A stretch of DNA of 64,000 nucleotides from Ruminococcus sp. HUN007 (GCF_000712055.1 NZ_JOOA01000002.1:248001-312000); one strand, 5' to 3'. Counted from the stretch's first letter, positions 7,772 through 17,433 are shown. Numbers and translations are program-made. Notes: generated by a model not told the origin, from the sequence alone.

Positions 7772-8871
7772 CTATCTGCAGTAAACTTTGTAATTCTTTT
7801 CTTTAAGTACCACAACAGCAAGATCAAGTGCTTCGTGTGTATAGAACTCGATACGGAGAACGCCTTCCTCAAACTCACGGTTATTGATGATACCGATATT
7901 CTTGATGTTAATGCCCTTGAAAGCAAGCATGCTGGCAATGATAGCGATCCCGCCGGCCTCATCGACAAGGTCAACAAACATTTCATAGCAGACAGTGCTC
8001 GATCTCTTGTTCGGAATAAAGAGCGAATCGCGGTACTCCTTGGCTTCCTGAAAATAATTGAGAAGTTCCTGCTTTTCCGAGTGATCTATGCTCTCACGGA
8101 GACGTGTTATTTCGTCGATGTACTGATCCATGAGCGAAACGAGCTGTTCCTTGTTTGAAAGACAGATGCTCTGCCACATAACAGGAGATGATGCTGCAAT
8201 ACGAGTCATATCTCTGAATCCGCCGGCAGCAATAGTCTTCATTGTTTCATCCTGATCGTCAATGTTCCTTACAAGGTTTGTAAGAGCATAGGAGATCATA
8301 TGCGGAAGATGGCTGATGGATGCTGTTGCATAGTCATGCTTTTTATAGTCAAGAACAAGCGGGATAGAACCCAGGGACTTTACAAAACTACGGAATCCTT
8401 CGATCTGTTCCTCAGTATTTTTTTCAGTAGGCGTAATTATGTAGTACGCATTTTCCAGCAGATATTCATCGGCGTTTTCTATACCGGTCTTTTCAGAACC
8501 TGTCATAGGATGTCCGCCTATGAAGTTCTTTTCAAGATCAAGACGGATAACCTCTTCGTGTATCTCAGTCTTGGTACTTCCCACATCAGTGATCACACAG
8601 TCCTTGCGGATAACCGGCTTAAGCTTGTGAAGGTAATCAATATTGTTTTTTTACCGGTGCACACAGAAATATTACATCACATCCTGAAAAATCAGAGATT
8701 ATACAGGATTTTTTTATTGTCTATAAGTCCGGCAGCATAAGCTGTATCGATCGTTTCCTGTCTTCTTTCTGAAGCAATAATTTTAACGTCAGGATCATTG
8801 ATCCTCATCTTTTTAGCTATCGATCCGCCGATAAGGCCGAAGCCGATAAAACCTACAGTTTTAAATATCAT
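7772..8871 (-). pseudogene. tyrA: Prephenate dehydrogenase with ACT domain, read in three frames
   Basis: The protein converts prephenate to 4-hydroxyphenylpyruvate in tyrosine synthesis. The ATG at 8871 follows GGAG and encodes VGFIGFGLIGGSIAKKM, the NAD-binding GxGxxGG loop. Two extra bases, in the T runs at 8709-8715 and 8646-8652, break the frame. With both removed it reads IISDFSGCDVIFLCAPV, NNIDYLHKLKPVI, then VITDVGSTKTEIH and the rest of the dehydrogenase (GGHPMTGSEKTGI, HLPHMISYAL). The C-terminal 75 residues form an ACT domain (from MFVDLVDEAGGIAIIASML), usual in Firmicute TyrA. Corrected length is about 365 residues, normal for the family. The promoter is at 8927-8955. Two independent breaks in a biosynthetic gene favour sequence error over decay. 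Confidence 0.85.
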
Positions 8872-8926
8872 TTTTTACTCTCCGGTTTAAAAATTTAAAT
8901 CAGAACTGCTCTGACATACATTAATG

Positions 8927-8955
8927 ATTTTACAATAAAGAGAACACAATGTCAA
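8927..8955 (-). promoter_or_regulatory. Promoter of tyrA (TTGACA-17-TAAAAT)
   Basis: On the minus strand a perfect TTGACA is followed after 17 bases by TAAAAT, about 55 bases before the tyrA start. Confidence 0.65.
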
Positions 8956-9061
8956 GTACAAGTAAAAAATCAGCACATCCTTCCTGTGCAGACAGGTCAG
9001 GATATACTGATTTAAGTAATTATTTAAGGAAACTGAGCGGAAATCCGCGGTGACAATTCAT

Positions 9062-10243
9062 TTAACCGCTGACGTTTTCCGTTAAAAATTCAGCAGTGGC
9101 TTTTTTCTTTACTTCAGACTTGTTGGCGTACATAAGATTGTCCGCTTCATAAAACACTTCGGAAAATGAAAGTCCCTTTTCATAGACTTTCATTCCGCGG
9201 GCAATGGAAAGAGGAAATTCCACTCCGTCGGAAACAGCTTTTTCGTGAAGTATTTCAGTATCAAATCTTCTTAAAAGCTCTTCCCTGTTTTCATAATCTG
9301 AATGCTCGAGTATTGTGACAAATTCATCGCCGCCTATTCTGAAAATAGGACTGTGATCGAAGATCCGGCAGATAAATCTTGCTGATGTCCTGATATATTC
9401 GTTTCCGGCTTCATGGCCGAAATTGTCATTGATCTTTTTAAGACTGTTTGCATCCATTACAACAAGTGCAAATTCTGCAGTACCTGCATCGATCTGGGCC
9501 TTGATATGTCCGGAAACAGATTCATACAGAGCGGCATTTCCAACACCGGTAAGTGAATCTTTGAATGCAAGAATATCGAGTTTCTGGTTGCTCTTGCTCA
9601 GTACATTTACATAAAGGTAGATCAGGCCAAGCGAAATGAAAGGCCAGAGAAGGAAACCCTTGAAAAGAATCGAAAGAATTCCGGCCATAAATCCGAACAT
9701 TGCGAAAATAATTATGTGCCTGTAATTCTCACGCTTGATATCAGTTGATTTTCTATAGTAGGCAATAAGGAAGAAAAGTCCGCCTAATACATAAACTATC
9801 GGCCAGATAACGACATACACGAACCCGGTCGAAGAGAGTCTGGAATACTTATCGTTTTCACCGATCTGAAATGCAAACGGTTTTACAGAATTGACGACCA
9901 GAACAGCAAATGTGATGATCATGGGAATGTATGTCAGGATCCGGATAGTGCGCGACCTGATTTTTTCAACTCCCATACAGTATTTCAGTATTTCAAGCGG
10001 AAAAAGCGCCTGAAGAAAGAAATAACCGTTCATTATCATAAGATGCACAATATGAGTATGCGGCATCATATCATTCTGAATAAGGAGTGAAGCAGTATCA
10101 AGCAGAAATATCGATTCTATGATAAGGAGAATATTTTTGAAAGATCTGGTAGAAAAGATCTCCTGCTTGTCCTTAGCCTCTTTATGCTGTATTATAAGAC
10201 AGGTAAAGAACCCCAGTATATTAAGTTCTGCATAGTATACCAT
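9062..10243 (-). CDS. Membrane-bound diguanylate cyclase (GGDEF)
   Basis: This 393-residue protein makes cyclic di-GMP from two GTP. Six or seven hydrophobic segments fill residues 1-215 and form a membrane sensor resembling 7TM-type modules. The GGDEF domain (about 225-385) has the intact active-site signature RIGGDEFVTIL, the substrate-contacting DSLTGVGN and DANSLKKINDNFGH, and the late motif ADNLMYANK. I see no RxxD inhibitory site at the expected place before GGDEF. The ATG at 10243 follows AAAGGG. The promoter is at 10384-10412. The EAL protein at 47942-51289 is the only opposing enzyme in this window. Confidence 0.92.
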   Translation of the reverse strand: MVYYAELNILGFFTCLIIQHKEAKDKQEIFSTRSFKNILLIIESIFLLDTASLLIQNDMMPHTHIVHLMIMNGYFFLQALFPLEILKYCMGVEKIRSRTIRILTYIPMIITFAVLVVNSVKPFAFQIGENDKYSRLSSTGFVYVVIWPIVYVLGGLFFLIAYYRKSTDIKRENYRHIIIFAMFGFMAGILSILFKGFLLWPFISLGLIYLYVNVLSKSNQKLDILAFKDSLTGVGNAALYESVSGHIKAQIDAGTAEFALVVMDANSLKKINDNFGHEAGNEYIRTSARFICRIFDHSPIFRIGGDEFVTILEHSDYENREELLRRFDTEILHEKAVSDGVEFPLSIARGMKVYEKGLSFSEVFYEADNLMYANKSEVKKKATAEFLTENVSG

Positions 10244-10383
10244 ATAATAACCCTTTCATAAATAAGGAAAACACTGATCAAAACAGATTCGGATCTTGCG
10301 AAAATAAGCGAAAGGATCTCTGACCATCCCCAGTAAATTTGTATTAAAAACCGATCAGTGAATTCATAAAACTTCATACTATT

Positions 10384-10412
10384 ATTATATAGCAAATTAT
10401 CAAAACAGTCAA
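10384..10412 (-). promoter_or_regulatory. Promoter of the GGDEF gene (TTGACT-17-TATAAT)
   Basis: TTGACT and TATAAT on the minus strand, 17 bases apart. The leader to the ATG is about 135 bases and includes a fragment resembling the dispersed repeat end (AAGGAAAACACTGATCA, near 10264). Confidence 0.65.
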
Positions 10413-10511
10413 GATATCAACACATTTCAGATCTTTTTTGTGTATTATTGCTATTGATTTTTCGGATTACCGTGCTTTGCATAGTACAGATTTGTACTAA
10501 ATCAACAACAT

Positions 10512-10550
10512 AAAAACGCTGAGTCCAAAAGAGAACTCAGCGTTTTTTTT
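10512..10550 (-). terminator. Terminator of tRNA-Ser
   Basis: On the minus strand AAACGCTGAGT/ACTCAGCGTTT forms a strong stem and a T tract follows, immediately after the tRNA 3' end. Confidence 0.8.
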
Positions 10551-10551
10551 C

Positions 10552-10642
10552 TGGCGCAGCGGGTGGGATTCGAACCCACGTCCCCTCAGGGGGGCATCAT
10601 GATTTCGAGTCATGTCCGTTATGACCACTTCGATACCGCTGC
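10552..10642 (-). tRNA. tRNA-Ser(CGA)
   Basis: 91 bases with a class II (long variable arm) cloverleaf. The acceptor GCAGCGG pairs with CCGCTGC; the discriminator is G and CCA is encoded. The anticodon stem CATGA/TCATG encloses CTCGAAA, giving anticodon CGA for serine UCG codons. The variable arm is TGCCCCCCTGAGGGG-like, and the T loop has GGTTCGAATCCC. The tRNA has its own promoter and terminator. Confidence 0.95.
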
Positions 10643-10683
10643 ATATATTAAAATGTGCTGTGTTACGTTCACACAGCACATTT

Positions 10684-10712
10684 ATTATAACATATTTTTG
10701 TCTGTAAAGCAA
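10684..10712 (-). promoter_or_regulatory. Promoter of tRNA-Ser (TTGCTT-17-TATAAT)
   Basis: On the minus strand a consensus TATAAT with a weak -35 TTGCTT, 17 bases apart, about 40 bases before the tRNA 5' end. Confidence 0.6.
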
Positions 10713-10814
10713 TAGTTTTTTCAGATTTTAAGAAGATTCTGACCGGCAGATACTAACCGGACACGAATCCGCTGCACAGCTCATATCATAAAAAGCAGCG
10801 TTTTCTTAATGATA

Positions 10815-11732
10815 TCAGCCGATAAATTCCTTGATAAGTGAATTCTTCGGAACAAAAACTGAAGGAATAGGTTCTATTTCTTCAAGATATTTAAGAACCA
10901 TGGAACGCATGTCACTGTACTTCGACTTTTCAGCATTCAGCAGATCATCATAGATAAGTCCCTTGTATACCGGTGTTTCGTAATCGATAAAAGTATCTAT
11001 ATCAAAATCTGCTCTGTTCTTGTACGGCATTATATAGAGATTTTCGCCTCGCTGCACACTCTTGTACATAGCAAAAATGTCGTCGTATTCTCTTCCACGG
11101 AAAAGTCTGTCACGAAGAAGTCTTCTCATAAGCCTTACGTGCGAAGGATGCAGCAGATCGCCGTTCTTTGTCTTGAGTCGGGTTCTGACACTGACATAAA
11201 CACAGGTAGCAGTATCGGTGACACCGCCGTTTACTTCCGGATTAAGTGCATGAATGCCCTCGAAGATCATTACCTCATTCTCTTCCCTTGTTATCGGCGT
11301 ATATGATTTATAATCCTGCGTTACAAAATCAAATTCAGGAACTTCAACAGGTTTGCATTCAGCCATAAGCCTCATGTGTTCCTGGAACATCTTAATATCG
11401 ACTCTGTAAGGAGATTCAAGGTCAATATTACCCTCTTCATCACGAGGAACATTCTTTTCTTCAATATTCTTGTTCGGTATGAAATAATTATCCATTGAGA
11501 TAACCCGAGCCTTTATTCCGTTCTTTCCAAGCTCATCTGCCAGTCGCATTGCTGTAGTTGTCTTGCCTGAACCGGAAGGACCGGACAGAAGAACGATCGG
11601 CTTGCCGCTTTCAGCAACACTTTTTGCAACGGCAGCGACCTTTGCCATATAGTCTTCATTTGATTTTTTTATGAATTCCAGTGCATCGCCCTTTATTGAT
11701 TTGTTAAGCTGTGAAATATTGATACATCTCAT
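10815..11732 (-). CDS. P-loop uridine kinase-like nucleoside kinase
   Basis: About 305 residues with Walker A LLSGPSGSGKTTTAMRLADE, the substrate loop ISMDNYFIPN, and MIFEGIHALNPEV, as in the Udk/phosphoribulokinase family. The lid region is arginine-rich (RLMRRLLRDRLFRGRE). A ~45-residue N-terminal extension resembles the linker of TGS-bearing Udk-like proteins. It is the last gene of the FAD-aldolase-PRTase-PELOTA-HAD operon, 82 bases after the HAD gene. By context it may phosphorylate the nucleoside-like product of that pathway; this is inference. The ATG at 11732 is preferred because AGGTGGGG precedes it; an ATG nine codons upstream has no such site. Confidence 0.8.
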   Translation of the reverse strand: MRCINISQLNKSIKGDALEFIKKSNEDYMAKVAAVAKSVAESGKPIVLLSGPSGSGKTTTAMRLADELGKNGIKARVISMDNYFIPNKNIEEKNVPRDEEGNIDLESPYRVDIKMFQEHMRLMAECKPVEVPEFDFVTQDYKSYTPITREENEVMIFEGIHALNPEVNGGVTDTATCVYVSVRTRLKTKNGDLLHPSHVRLMRRLLRDRLFRGREYDDIFAMYKSVQRGENLYIMPYKNRADFDIDTFIDYETPVYKGLIYDDLLNAEKSKYSDMRSMVLKYLEEIEPIPSVFVPKNSLIKEFIG

Positions 11733-11814
11733 AATAACCCCACCTTTACCTATTATCATTTATTTTTTCCGGAAAATCCGGAGATTTAACTTTAAAGAAA
11801 CTGACAAGCTGAAG

Positions 11815-12579
11815 TCAGTTTGCGATATCTGAAATATATTCCAGGATCTGCTCTGCAAAGTTTCTTTCTGCTGTATCAAACCCAGTGATTTTATCCGTAC
11901 TGACATAATGCATAAGATCCTTCGGACAGAGCGCAATGTCTGCACTTTCCAGCATTGAAATATCAAAATCGCTGTCCCCGGCACTTATTACAAGAGAGGG
12001 AGAAAATTTTTTCCTGAGCCTTTCGACAGCTTTTCCCTTGGTAAGAATTTCAGGAAAAATGTACACCTTGTCTCCGGTGTTCCAGGTACAAACCTTATTC
12101 ATGTCAAGTATGCCTTCCAGTCCGGCTCTGGTTCCTGCCGGATCCGAAGACTTCGTGAATACGAAAAGCTCGTCCACAACACGTATTTCAAAATACACGT
12201 TTTTGTCTGCGGAAAGCCATTCGATCCCCTTTCTGAATTCTTCCTGACAGCCGGAAATCATCCTTTTGGATTCCTCAAACCATTCATCGTCAAATATGCC
12301 GTCAGTATAAAGTATTCCGCCGTTGGCAGCAAGGGCTATCTCCGGAGGACCGTCATCAAAAAAACTGATGCGTTCATACTGCTCGGAAGAACGCGTGGTA
12401 AGCGGTGCGAATACCAGTCCGCTCTGATTTTTCAGCTTCTTAAGCAGATCAAGAGCATAAGGCGTCATGTATGACAGAGCTTTTTCTTCTTTGTACTCCA
12501 CACATACATCAGTTTCTGCCGCTCTTTTGTAGGAATGTATAAGAGTGTTGTCAAGATCGGAAGCAAAGAGTATTATCAG
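11815..12579 (-). CDS. HAD superfamily hydrolase, probable CTG start
   Basis: The frame opens with the HAD motif I, ILFASDLDNTLIHS, where the first Asp of DLDNT is the nucleophile. Motif II/III and the C-terminal ISAGDSDFDISMLESADIAL (motif IV, DSDFD) follow in order, with a Cof-type cap between. The first in-frame ATG (12501) would delete motif I, so the true start is upstream. A TGA at 12583-12585 limits the extension, and CTG at 12577-12579 sits six bases after AAGGAG. Either CTG is used or one base is wrong here. The gene starts 10 bases after the PELOTA gene. HAD phosphatases belong to the Ter-linked biosynthetic module. Confidence 0.82.
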   Translation of the reverse strand: MIILFASDLDNTLIHSYKRAAETDVCVEYKEEKALSYMTPYALDLLKKLKNQSGLVFAPLTTRSSEQYERISFFDDGPPEIALAANGGILYTDGIFDDEWFEESKRMISGCQEEFRKGIEWLSADKNVYFEIRVVDELFVFTKSSDPAGTRAGLEGILDMNKVCTWNTGDKVYIFPEILTKGKAVERLRKKFSPSLVISAGDSDFDISMLESADIALCPKDLMHYVSTDKITGFDTAERNFAEQILEYISDIAN

Positions 12580-12589
12580 TAATCACTCC

Positions 12590-13648
12590 TTAAGTATCTG
12601 CAAGTTTTTTTATAATACCGCAGGCACGGTAGCGTACCATAGGATATTTTATTACTTCGACATTTTTTTCTTCAGCCAGTCTGAAAATGTGAGCAAGATA
12701 ATCCTTGTCATCCGGATCACTTACAAGTATTTTCCACGGAACACGTCTCAGAAGTACTCTGGTCGTCTCACCGATCCCTGGCTTAACAAGATTAATATCA
12801 CCGACAGAAAAGTCCTTCTGTATCTTTTTAACCTCGTCAAGTCCAGTAACTTTACAGCTTTCGGAATCGGAAATTTCGTAATTTTCAGTAAAATCTATTG
12901 TATTCATCACAGTATCAATAAACTCAGCCGAAAGATCTTCCTTTTCAAGCTCACCATAATATGCAGCTCCGTGAAAGTCGTTTTCACCGATTATATCAGG
13001 CCGGAGAAATGTACGGCTCATAAGTCCCGATACAGTAGAGTTAAGGCAGGAACTCGGGATCAGAAAATCTGATTTGGTTCCGGAAAGGCTGGTTATATTA
13101 GCCGGATCTGCAAGAACAGCAAGTTCTGAAGATACTCCCGGATATGCGGAAAGTTCTCTTTTCAGTGTGTCAAGTATTGCACCTTTACCTGTCCATCCAT
13201 CAACAAAACAGATGTCCGATGCGGCATGTCTTTCCAGAATATACTTCATCGCATTGTGATCAATACCTTTTCCGCGAATGATCGAGATAGTATAATGAAA
13301 CACATTGAGAAAAGGATATTTTCTGTTAAGATACCGCTTTATGATTATGCCGACCGGGGTACCTGCTCTGGCAAGAGAAACAAGTACAATATTACTGCCG
13401 TATCGTTTTTTTATTTTTTCAGCTGCAACGGCTGCCGCTCTTCCTGTTTCGGCGGAATATTTCCTTAGCGCCTCTCTGTACAAAGCAAAGTATTTTTCTC
13501 CGGGCCTGTACTCAAGCGGAAGCATTTCGCAGTAATGTGTCCCTGACTGGATCAGCTTTTCCCTTACCTCAGAAGGAAGCGGTTCAACCATTCCCGTAAT
13601 ATCCTTAAGAAGTATTGTTACATCCTCTTCACTGTAGGAGGAACGCAT
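12590..13648 (-). CDS. StiP-like protein with C-terminal PELOTA RNA-binding domain
   Basis: 352 residues. The N-terminal ~260 residues match the 'cysteine protease StiP' family of Ter-linked operons. Signatures are SYSEEDVTILLKDI at the start, VSLARAGTPVGI, HYTISIIRGKGID, CFVDGWTGKGAI and SSCLNSTVSGLMSRT with the conserved Cys. The C-terminal ~70 residues (NLVKPGIGETTRVLLRR, then WKILVSDP) fit the PELOTA domain, a predicted RNA-binding fold. It abuts the PRTase-TRSP gene with no gap. The family was named from genome context analysis of Ter stress-response systems; biochemical activity is not established. Confidence 0.85.
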   Translation of the reverse strand: MRSSYSEEDVTILLKDITGMVEPLPSEVREKLIQSGTHYCEMLPLEYRPGEKYFALYREALRKYSAETGRAAAVAAEKIKKRYGSNIVLVSLARAGTPVGIIIKRYLNRKYPFLNVFHYTISIIRGKGIDHNAMKYILERHAASDICFVDGWTGKGAILDTLKRELSAYPGVSSELAVLADPANITSLSGTKSDFLIPSSCLNSTVSGLMSRTFLRPDIIGENDFHGAAYYGELEKEDLSAEFIDTVMNTIDFTENYEISDSESCKVTGLDEVKKIQKDFSVGDINLVKPGIGETTRVLLRRVPWKILVSDPDDKDYLAHIFRLAEEKNVEVIKYPMVRYRACGIIKKLADT

Positions 13649-14776
13649 TTACTTCACCCACCTGACAAGAGTGAATTTTTTCGTCAGCGGGAATGCAGCA
13701 GCAAAAGATGAGAAATCATAATCTTCATTTTCTGAATCAGTTACGACTATAACATGATCATATTCTGTCTCATCAGAATTGTAAATATAGGTCTTTCTGC
13801 CTTTTTCGTAAAAACTGTCGACCTCATATCTTGAAAACAGCGGATACCTTGTTGTAGCTTCCGGAACGATAGGACTTCTGGTAGTTGAATGAGTTACTGC
13901 AGTAACCTTATCCATTACAAGCCTTGAAGCTGTCATTATCGCTGGATACATACATTCCTCAGTACCTATAACTGCTATACGCTGCTTTTGGGAATGCGGT
14001 ATCTCAGCTGTTATCTGCTTAGCCAGATTTGTGCAGGCCATTTTATAGTCCTTCGCTTTCAGACCTTTTCTAGGATCCACCTTACCTGATATATGTTTTT
14101 CAGTAAACTCATAATCCGAAGTACGCTTTTTACACTTTGGTTCGCATGTATAGGTTTCATCCGAATCCGGTGAGGCTTTGATTTTTACAAGCCACTGAAC
14201 GTCTATTTCATTCTGTCTGAAATACTCTTCAGTTTCTTCACTCATCCCGTTAAGAAGTGAGCAGACTGCGAACTTCAGTCCCCACGGAAGATCATCGTAC
14301 TGCTTTAAGGCATCAATAAAATTAAGTACAGTTTTTCCTGTAGTGACTTCATCATCAATGAAAACAATATACCTGAGACCTTTGATAACCTTATCCCAGT
14401 CATCACAGTAAAGATACTGTTCTGTGGCATGGCTGTGTTCCTCACTGAAAACAGCAACAGGAGTTCTGGTCTCATCCTTTTCCCTGGTGGTATGTATATA
14501 ATAAGAGTTTATGAACCGGGCAGCAGTCATTGCACCTATAGCTGTAGCTGTCTCTGCAAAACCTATGAAAAGTATCTTTTCTGTTTCGATCGATTTCTTT
14601 ATCTCTCCCGCAAGTGTAGTGCAGAGGTAACTTACCTGTTCAGGATCAGTAGGAATATGTTTTCCCTGCCGGCTGTTTACAAGCAGGTAATTTCTTTTCG
14701 GATTGTTATCCCTCTTTACCATTTTAACAAGATCTGTATCAGGAAAGAGTGTTTTGTTTTTTATAATTTCAAGCAA
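13649..14776 (-). CDS. Phosphoribosyltransferase with TRSP domain
   Basis: 375 residues. The N-terminal half is a PRTase fold with the PRPP-binding loop IVFIDDEVTTGKT (about residue 138) and FIGFAETATAIG upstream. The C-terminal TRSP domain (about 240-375) carries its naming motif in VTHSTTRSPIVPEATTRYPL, plus AVIGTEECMYPA. In Ter-linked operons this pair is proposed to make a nucleoside-like metabolite from PRPP. The start is a TTG at 14776, nine bases after AAAGGA, and overlaps the end of the aldolase gene, which suggests translational coupling. No in-frame ATG lies near the beginning. Confidence 0.85.
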   Translation of the reverse strand: MLEIIKNKTLFPDTDLVKMVKRDNNPKRNYLLVNSRQGKHIPTDPEQVSYLCTTLAGEIKKSIETEKILFIGFAETATAIGAMTAARFINSYYIHTTREKDETRTPVAVFSEEHSHATEQYLYCDDWDKVIKGLRYIVFIDDEVTTGKTVLNFIDALKQYDDLPWGLKFAVCSLLNGMSEETEEYFRQNEIDVQWLVKIKASPDSDETYTCEPKCKKRTSDYEFTEKHISGKVDPRKGLKAKDYKMACTNLAKQITAEIPHSQKQRIAVIGTEECMYPAIMTASRLVMDKVTAVTHSTTRSPIVPEATTRYPLFSRYEVDSFYEKGRKTYIYNSDETEYDHVIVVTDSENEDYDFSSFAAAFPLTKKFTLVRWVK

Positions 14777-15821
14777 TGTCTGTTATCCTTTCTGTTTCTT
14801 TTATTCCATATACGGCAGCTCTTATAAGTATTCTGCCTGCCCAGTTTCTGTGCACGGCAAGTTCATTCATGCGGTTGCCTGCTGTTCCCTTTGCAACTGC
14901 AAGAGCTGTATCTTTCCAGTTCAGCAGTTCACATGCATCTTTATAGTCCTCAGGCGATACGGCCAGAAGTTCATCTATGACAGGAAGCTGAGAAGGATGT
15001 ATAGCGGTCTTGCCTACAAGGCCGTTAAGAATGTCCATGTGCATTTCTTTTCGAAGTCCTTCCGCCCAGGATGTATCATTCCTGTCCGAACCTTCAAAAT
15101 AGTCCCATACCGGAGCCGAAATAACATAGTCTTCAGCAAAAACGTTCACAATATCACTGATCACGGCATTTACTGCAGCTATATCGTAAATTGTGTCATT
15201 TATACTGCGGCGCACGCCGAAACGTGAACAGAAATCATTCCCTCCGATACGTATATTGACTATAATGTCACGGTATGAATCTATTACATCCTTCAGAGTA
15301 AGAAGTGTTGTCACGCGGCTTCTCAGGTCAGAAACAGCACGGGATTCGATTATCGGCATCGCATAAAGAACACGGCCGGTCCTTTCAGATGCCTTTGTTA
15401 TCTCCTCAAGATACGCTCTCGCGTTGCTCATATCAAATTTCGGGAAAATAAAACCTGAAAGTATTCCGTCATCATCTGTTTCTTCCAGAACTTTGCTTAT
15501 CTGTTCCGGATATTTCACCCTGATAAAAATATACGGAAGATCATCTTTTAAGATCCTGCCGTCGTGAACATTCTTCTTAAGTTCACTGAAAGTCGTTTTA
15601 AGCTGTTTTACTGCTTCCTCCTCGGAGCCGTCTGCAATAGCGTCTTCAAGGCACAGTGCCAGTGAACGAAGATGCTGATATTTTTTTGCAGTCAGAAACT
15701 CAGCCACTTTATCATTGTGTGCAGGTGTGTACATCAGTCCTCCGAGTGAATATGCTGTAAGATCCCTTTCCTTCACCTTTGAGCAGGAAGCAAGGATTTT
15801 TCTGTTAATAATGTTTTTCAT
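14769..15821 (-). CDS. HpcH/HpaI (CitE-like) aldolase of the Ter-linked type
   Basis: 350 residues with the TIM-barrel CitE/HpcH signature. LALCLEDAIADGSEEEAV contains the metal-binding Glu/Asp, YIFIRVKYPEQ holds the catalytic Arg, and VLYAMPIIESRAVSDL gives the second metal Glu. IRIGGNDFCSRFGVRR and GLVGKTAIHPSQLPVI complete the barrel. It would cleave or join an acyl-CoA-like or 2-keto acid substrate, but in this operon the substrate is unknown. It starts 20 bases after the FAD gene and overlaps the PRTase gene by eight bases. Confidence 0.85.
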   Translation of the reverse strand: MKNIINRKILASCSKVKERDLTAYSLGGLMYTPAHNDKVAEFLTAKKYQHLRSLALCLEDAIADGSEEEAVKQLKTTFSELKKNVHDGRILKDDLPYIFIRVKYPEQISKVLEETDDDGILSGFIFPKFDMSNARAYLEEITKASERTGRVLYAMPIIESRAVSDLRSRVTTLLTLKDVIDSYRDIIVNIRIGGNDFCSRFGVRRSINDTIYDIAAVNAVISDIVNVFAEDYVISAPVWDYFEGSDRNDTSWAEGLRKEMHMDILNGLVGKTAIHPSQLPVIDELLAVSPEDYKDACELLNWKDTALAVAKGTAGNRMNELAVHRNWAGRILIRAAVYGIKETERITDIA

Positions 15822-15841
15822 GTCTATCTGCCTTTTCTTTA

Positions 15842-17433
15842 TTATTCAGGAGAGAATCTCTCCATTAATTTATAAGCTGTTTTTATACCGTCTACAGCCG
15901 CTGACGTTATTCCGCCGGCATATCCCGCACCTTCTCCGCACGGATATAGGTTGTCAAGCACCGGAGAAACCAGTTCTTCATTTCTGAGTATACGAAGCGG
16001 TGATGAAGTCCTTGTTTCAGGAGCTGTCATTATCGCGCTTTCGTCTCTGAAGCAGCGCATTTTACGGCCAAAATCCATAAGGCCTGCTTTCAGCATACTG
16101 TTTATCTTTTCATTAAAAAGCCTGTTAAAATCACATTCTGCAAGTCCGCGTGCAAACGTTGGTACAATAGCAGATTCCAGAGACGGTTTTCCGCTCATGA
16201 ATCCGCCCACCGTTGTTGCAGGCGCTTTATAGTCTCTTCCGGCAAGCTCAAATGCACGCCTTTCCAGTTCTCTCGCAAAATACATACCGTCAAGAGGTGA
16301 ACTGCCAAAGTCCTTTTCGGATACAGAGACCGCAACAGCTGCATTCGCATTTTTTCCGTTACGTAAAAACTCGCTCATGCCGTTGGTTACTACAGTATTT
16401 TCCTCGCTTGCTGAAGGAACGACCATTCCTCCCGGACACATGCAGAAAGTATAGACTCCTCTGCCTTCATTGTCTCTGTATGAAAGCTGGTACTCACCGA
16501 CCGGCAAAAACGGATTGTCCTTAAACTCACCGTAAAGGCTTTCATTTACGCTCTCCTGAAGATGCTCTATGCGGACACCGACTGAAAACGGCTTGGTCTG
16601 CATAAGAATGCTGTTTGAAAAAAAGCATTTCAAAGGTATCTCTTGCGGAATTTCCTACAGCCATAACAACTGCCGCTGCATCATGATCGCCCTTGTCAGT
16701 CTTTACCCTGCATATTCTGCTGCCGTCTGTTTCAAACCCGGTAACAGTAGTGTTAAAATGCACTTCTCCGCCGTTTTCCATTATCTGCTCACGCATTCTT
16801 TTTATTATACTTTTAAGCTTGTCCGTTCCTATGTGCGGTTTAGCCCTGAAAAGGATCTCCTCAGGCGCACCGAATTTCACAAAGCTCTCAAGTACGTAAC
16901 GGCAGAAAGGATCTTTTATACGTGTAGTAAGCTTACCATCAGAAAAAGTTCCCGCTCCGCCTTCACCGAACTGAACGTTCGAGCTGATATTGAGCGGTCC
17001 TCCGTTCCAGAACCTTTCCACTGAACGTGCACGGTCGTCAACCGTTTCCCCTCGTTCAAAAACTATCGGTCTGTATCCGTTTTCAGACAGAACCAGAGCA
17101 CAGAACAGGCCTGCAGGACCGAAACCGGTGACAGCTATCCTTCCTTTGTAGTTACCGCTTTTTATAACCGGTTTTTTCACTTCACTGTCTATATACTGAA
17201 GCGAAGCATCCGAAGCACAAAGCTTTTTTTTCTCTTTCTGCATCACCAAGATCGGCATAAACAGAATGTACAAAATGAATATCAGTACGTTTTCTCGCAT
17301 CCAGCGATGTCTTGTAGATGCCGGTTTTCAGTGTATCTGATTTTCTGATATCTGCTTTTTTCAAAGCTTTACGAATCACATTTTCTGCATCTTCGGATAT
17401 CTGCGATTTTATGTTGTTAATGATTATAGACAT
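15842..17433 (-). pseudogene. FAD-dependent oxidoreductase (COG2509-like), read in three frames
   Basis: From the ATG at 17433 (GGAG site) the frame runs MSIIINNIKSQISEDAENVI and on through ADLGDAEREKK. Removing one base of the eight-T run at 17224-17231 joins it to LCASDASLQYIDSEVKKPV and the FAD loop VTGFGPAGLFCALVL. A second extra base in the A run at 16618-16624 separates NSARDTFEML from FSNSILMQTKPFSVGVRIEH. The rest includes GVYTFCMCPGGMVVPSAS and the C-terminal YPCGEGAGYAGGITSAAVDG, typical of this dehydrogenase family. Corrected length is ~529 residues, normal. It heads the operon read toward 10815; whether it serves the same pathway or is only co-transcribed is unclear. Confidence 0.85.

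Noticed and set aside
10497..10712. 71-codon minus-strand frame
   Set aside because: It is read through the tRNA-Ser gene and its terminator.
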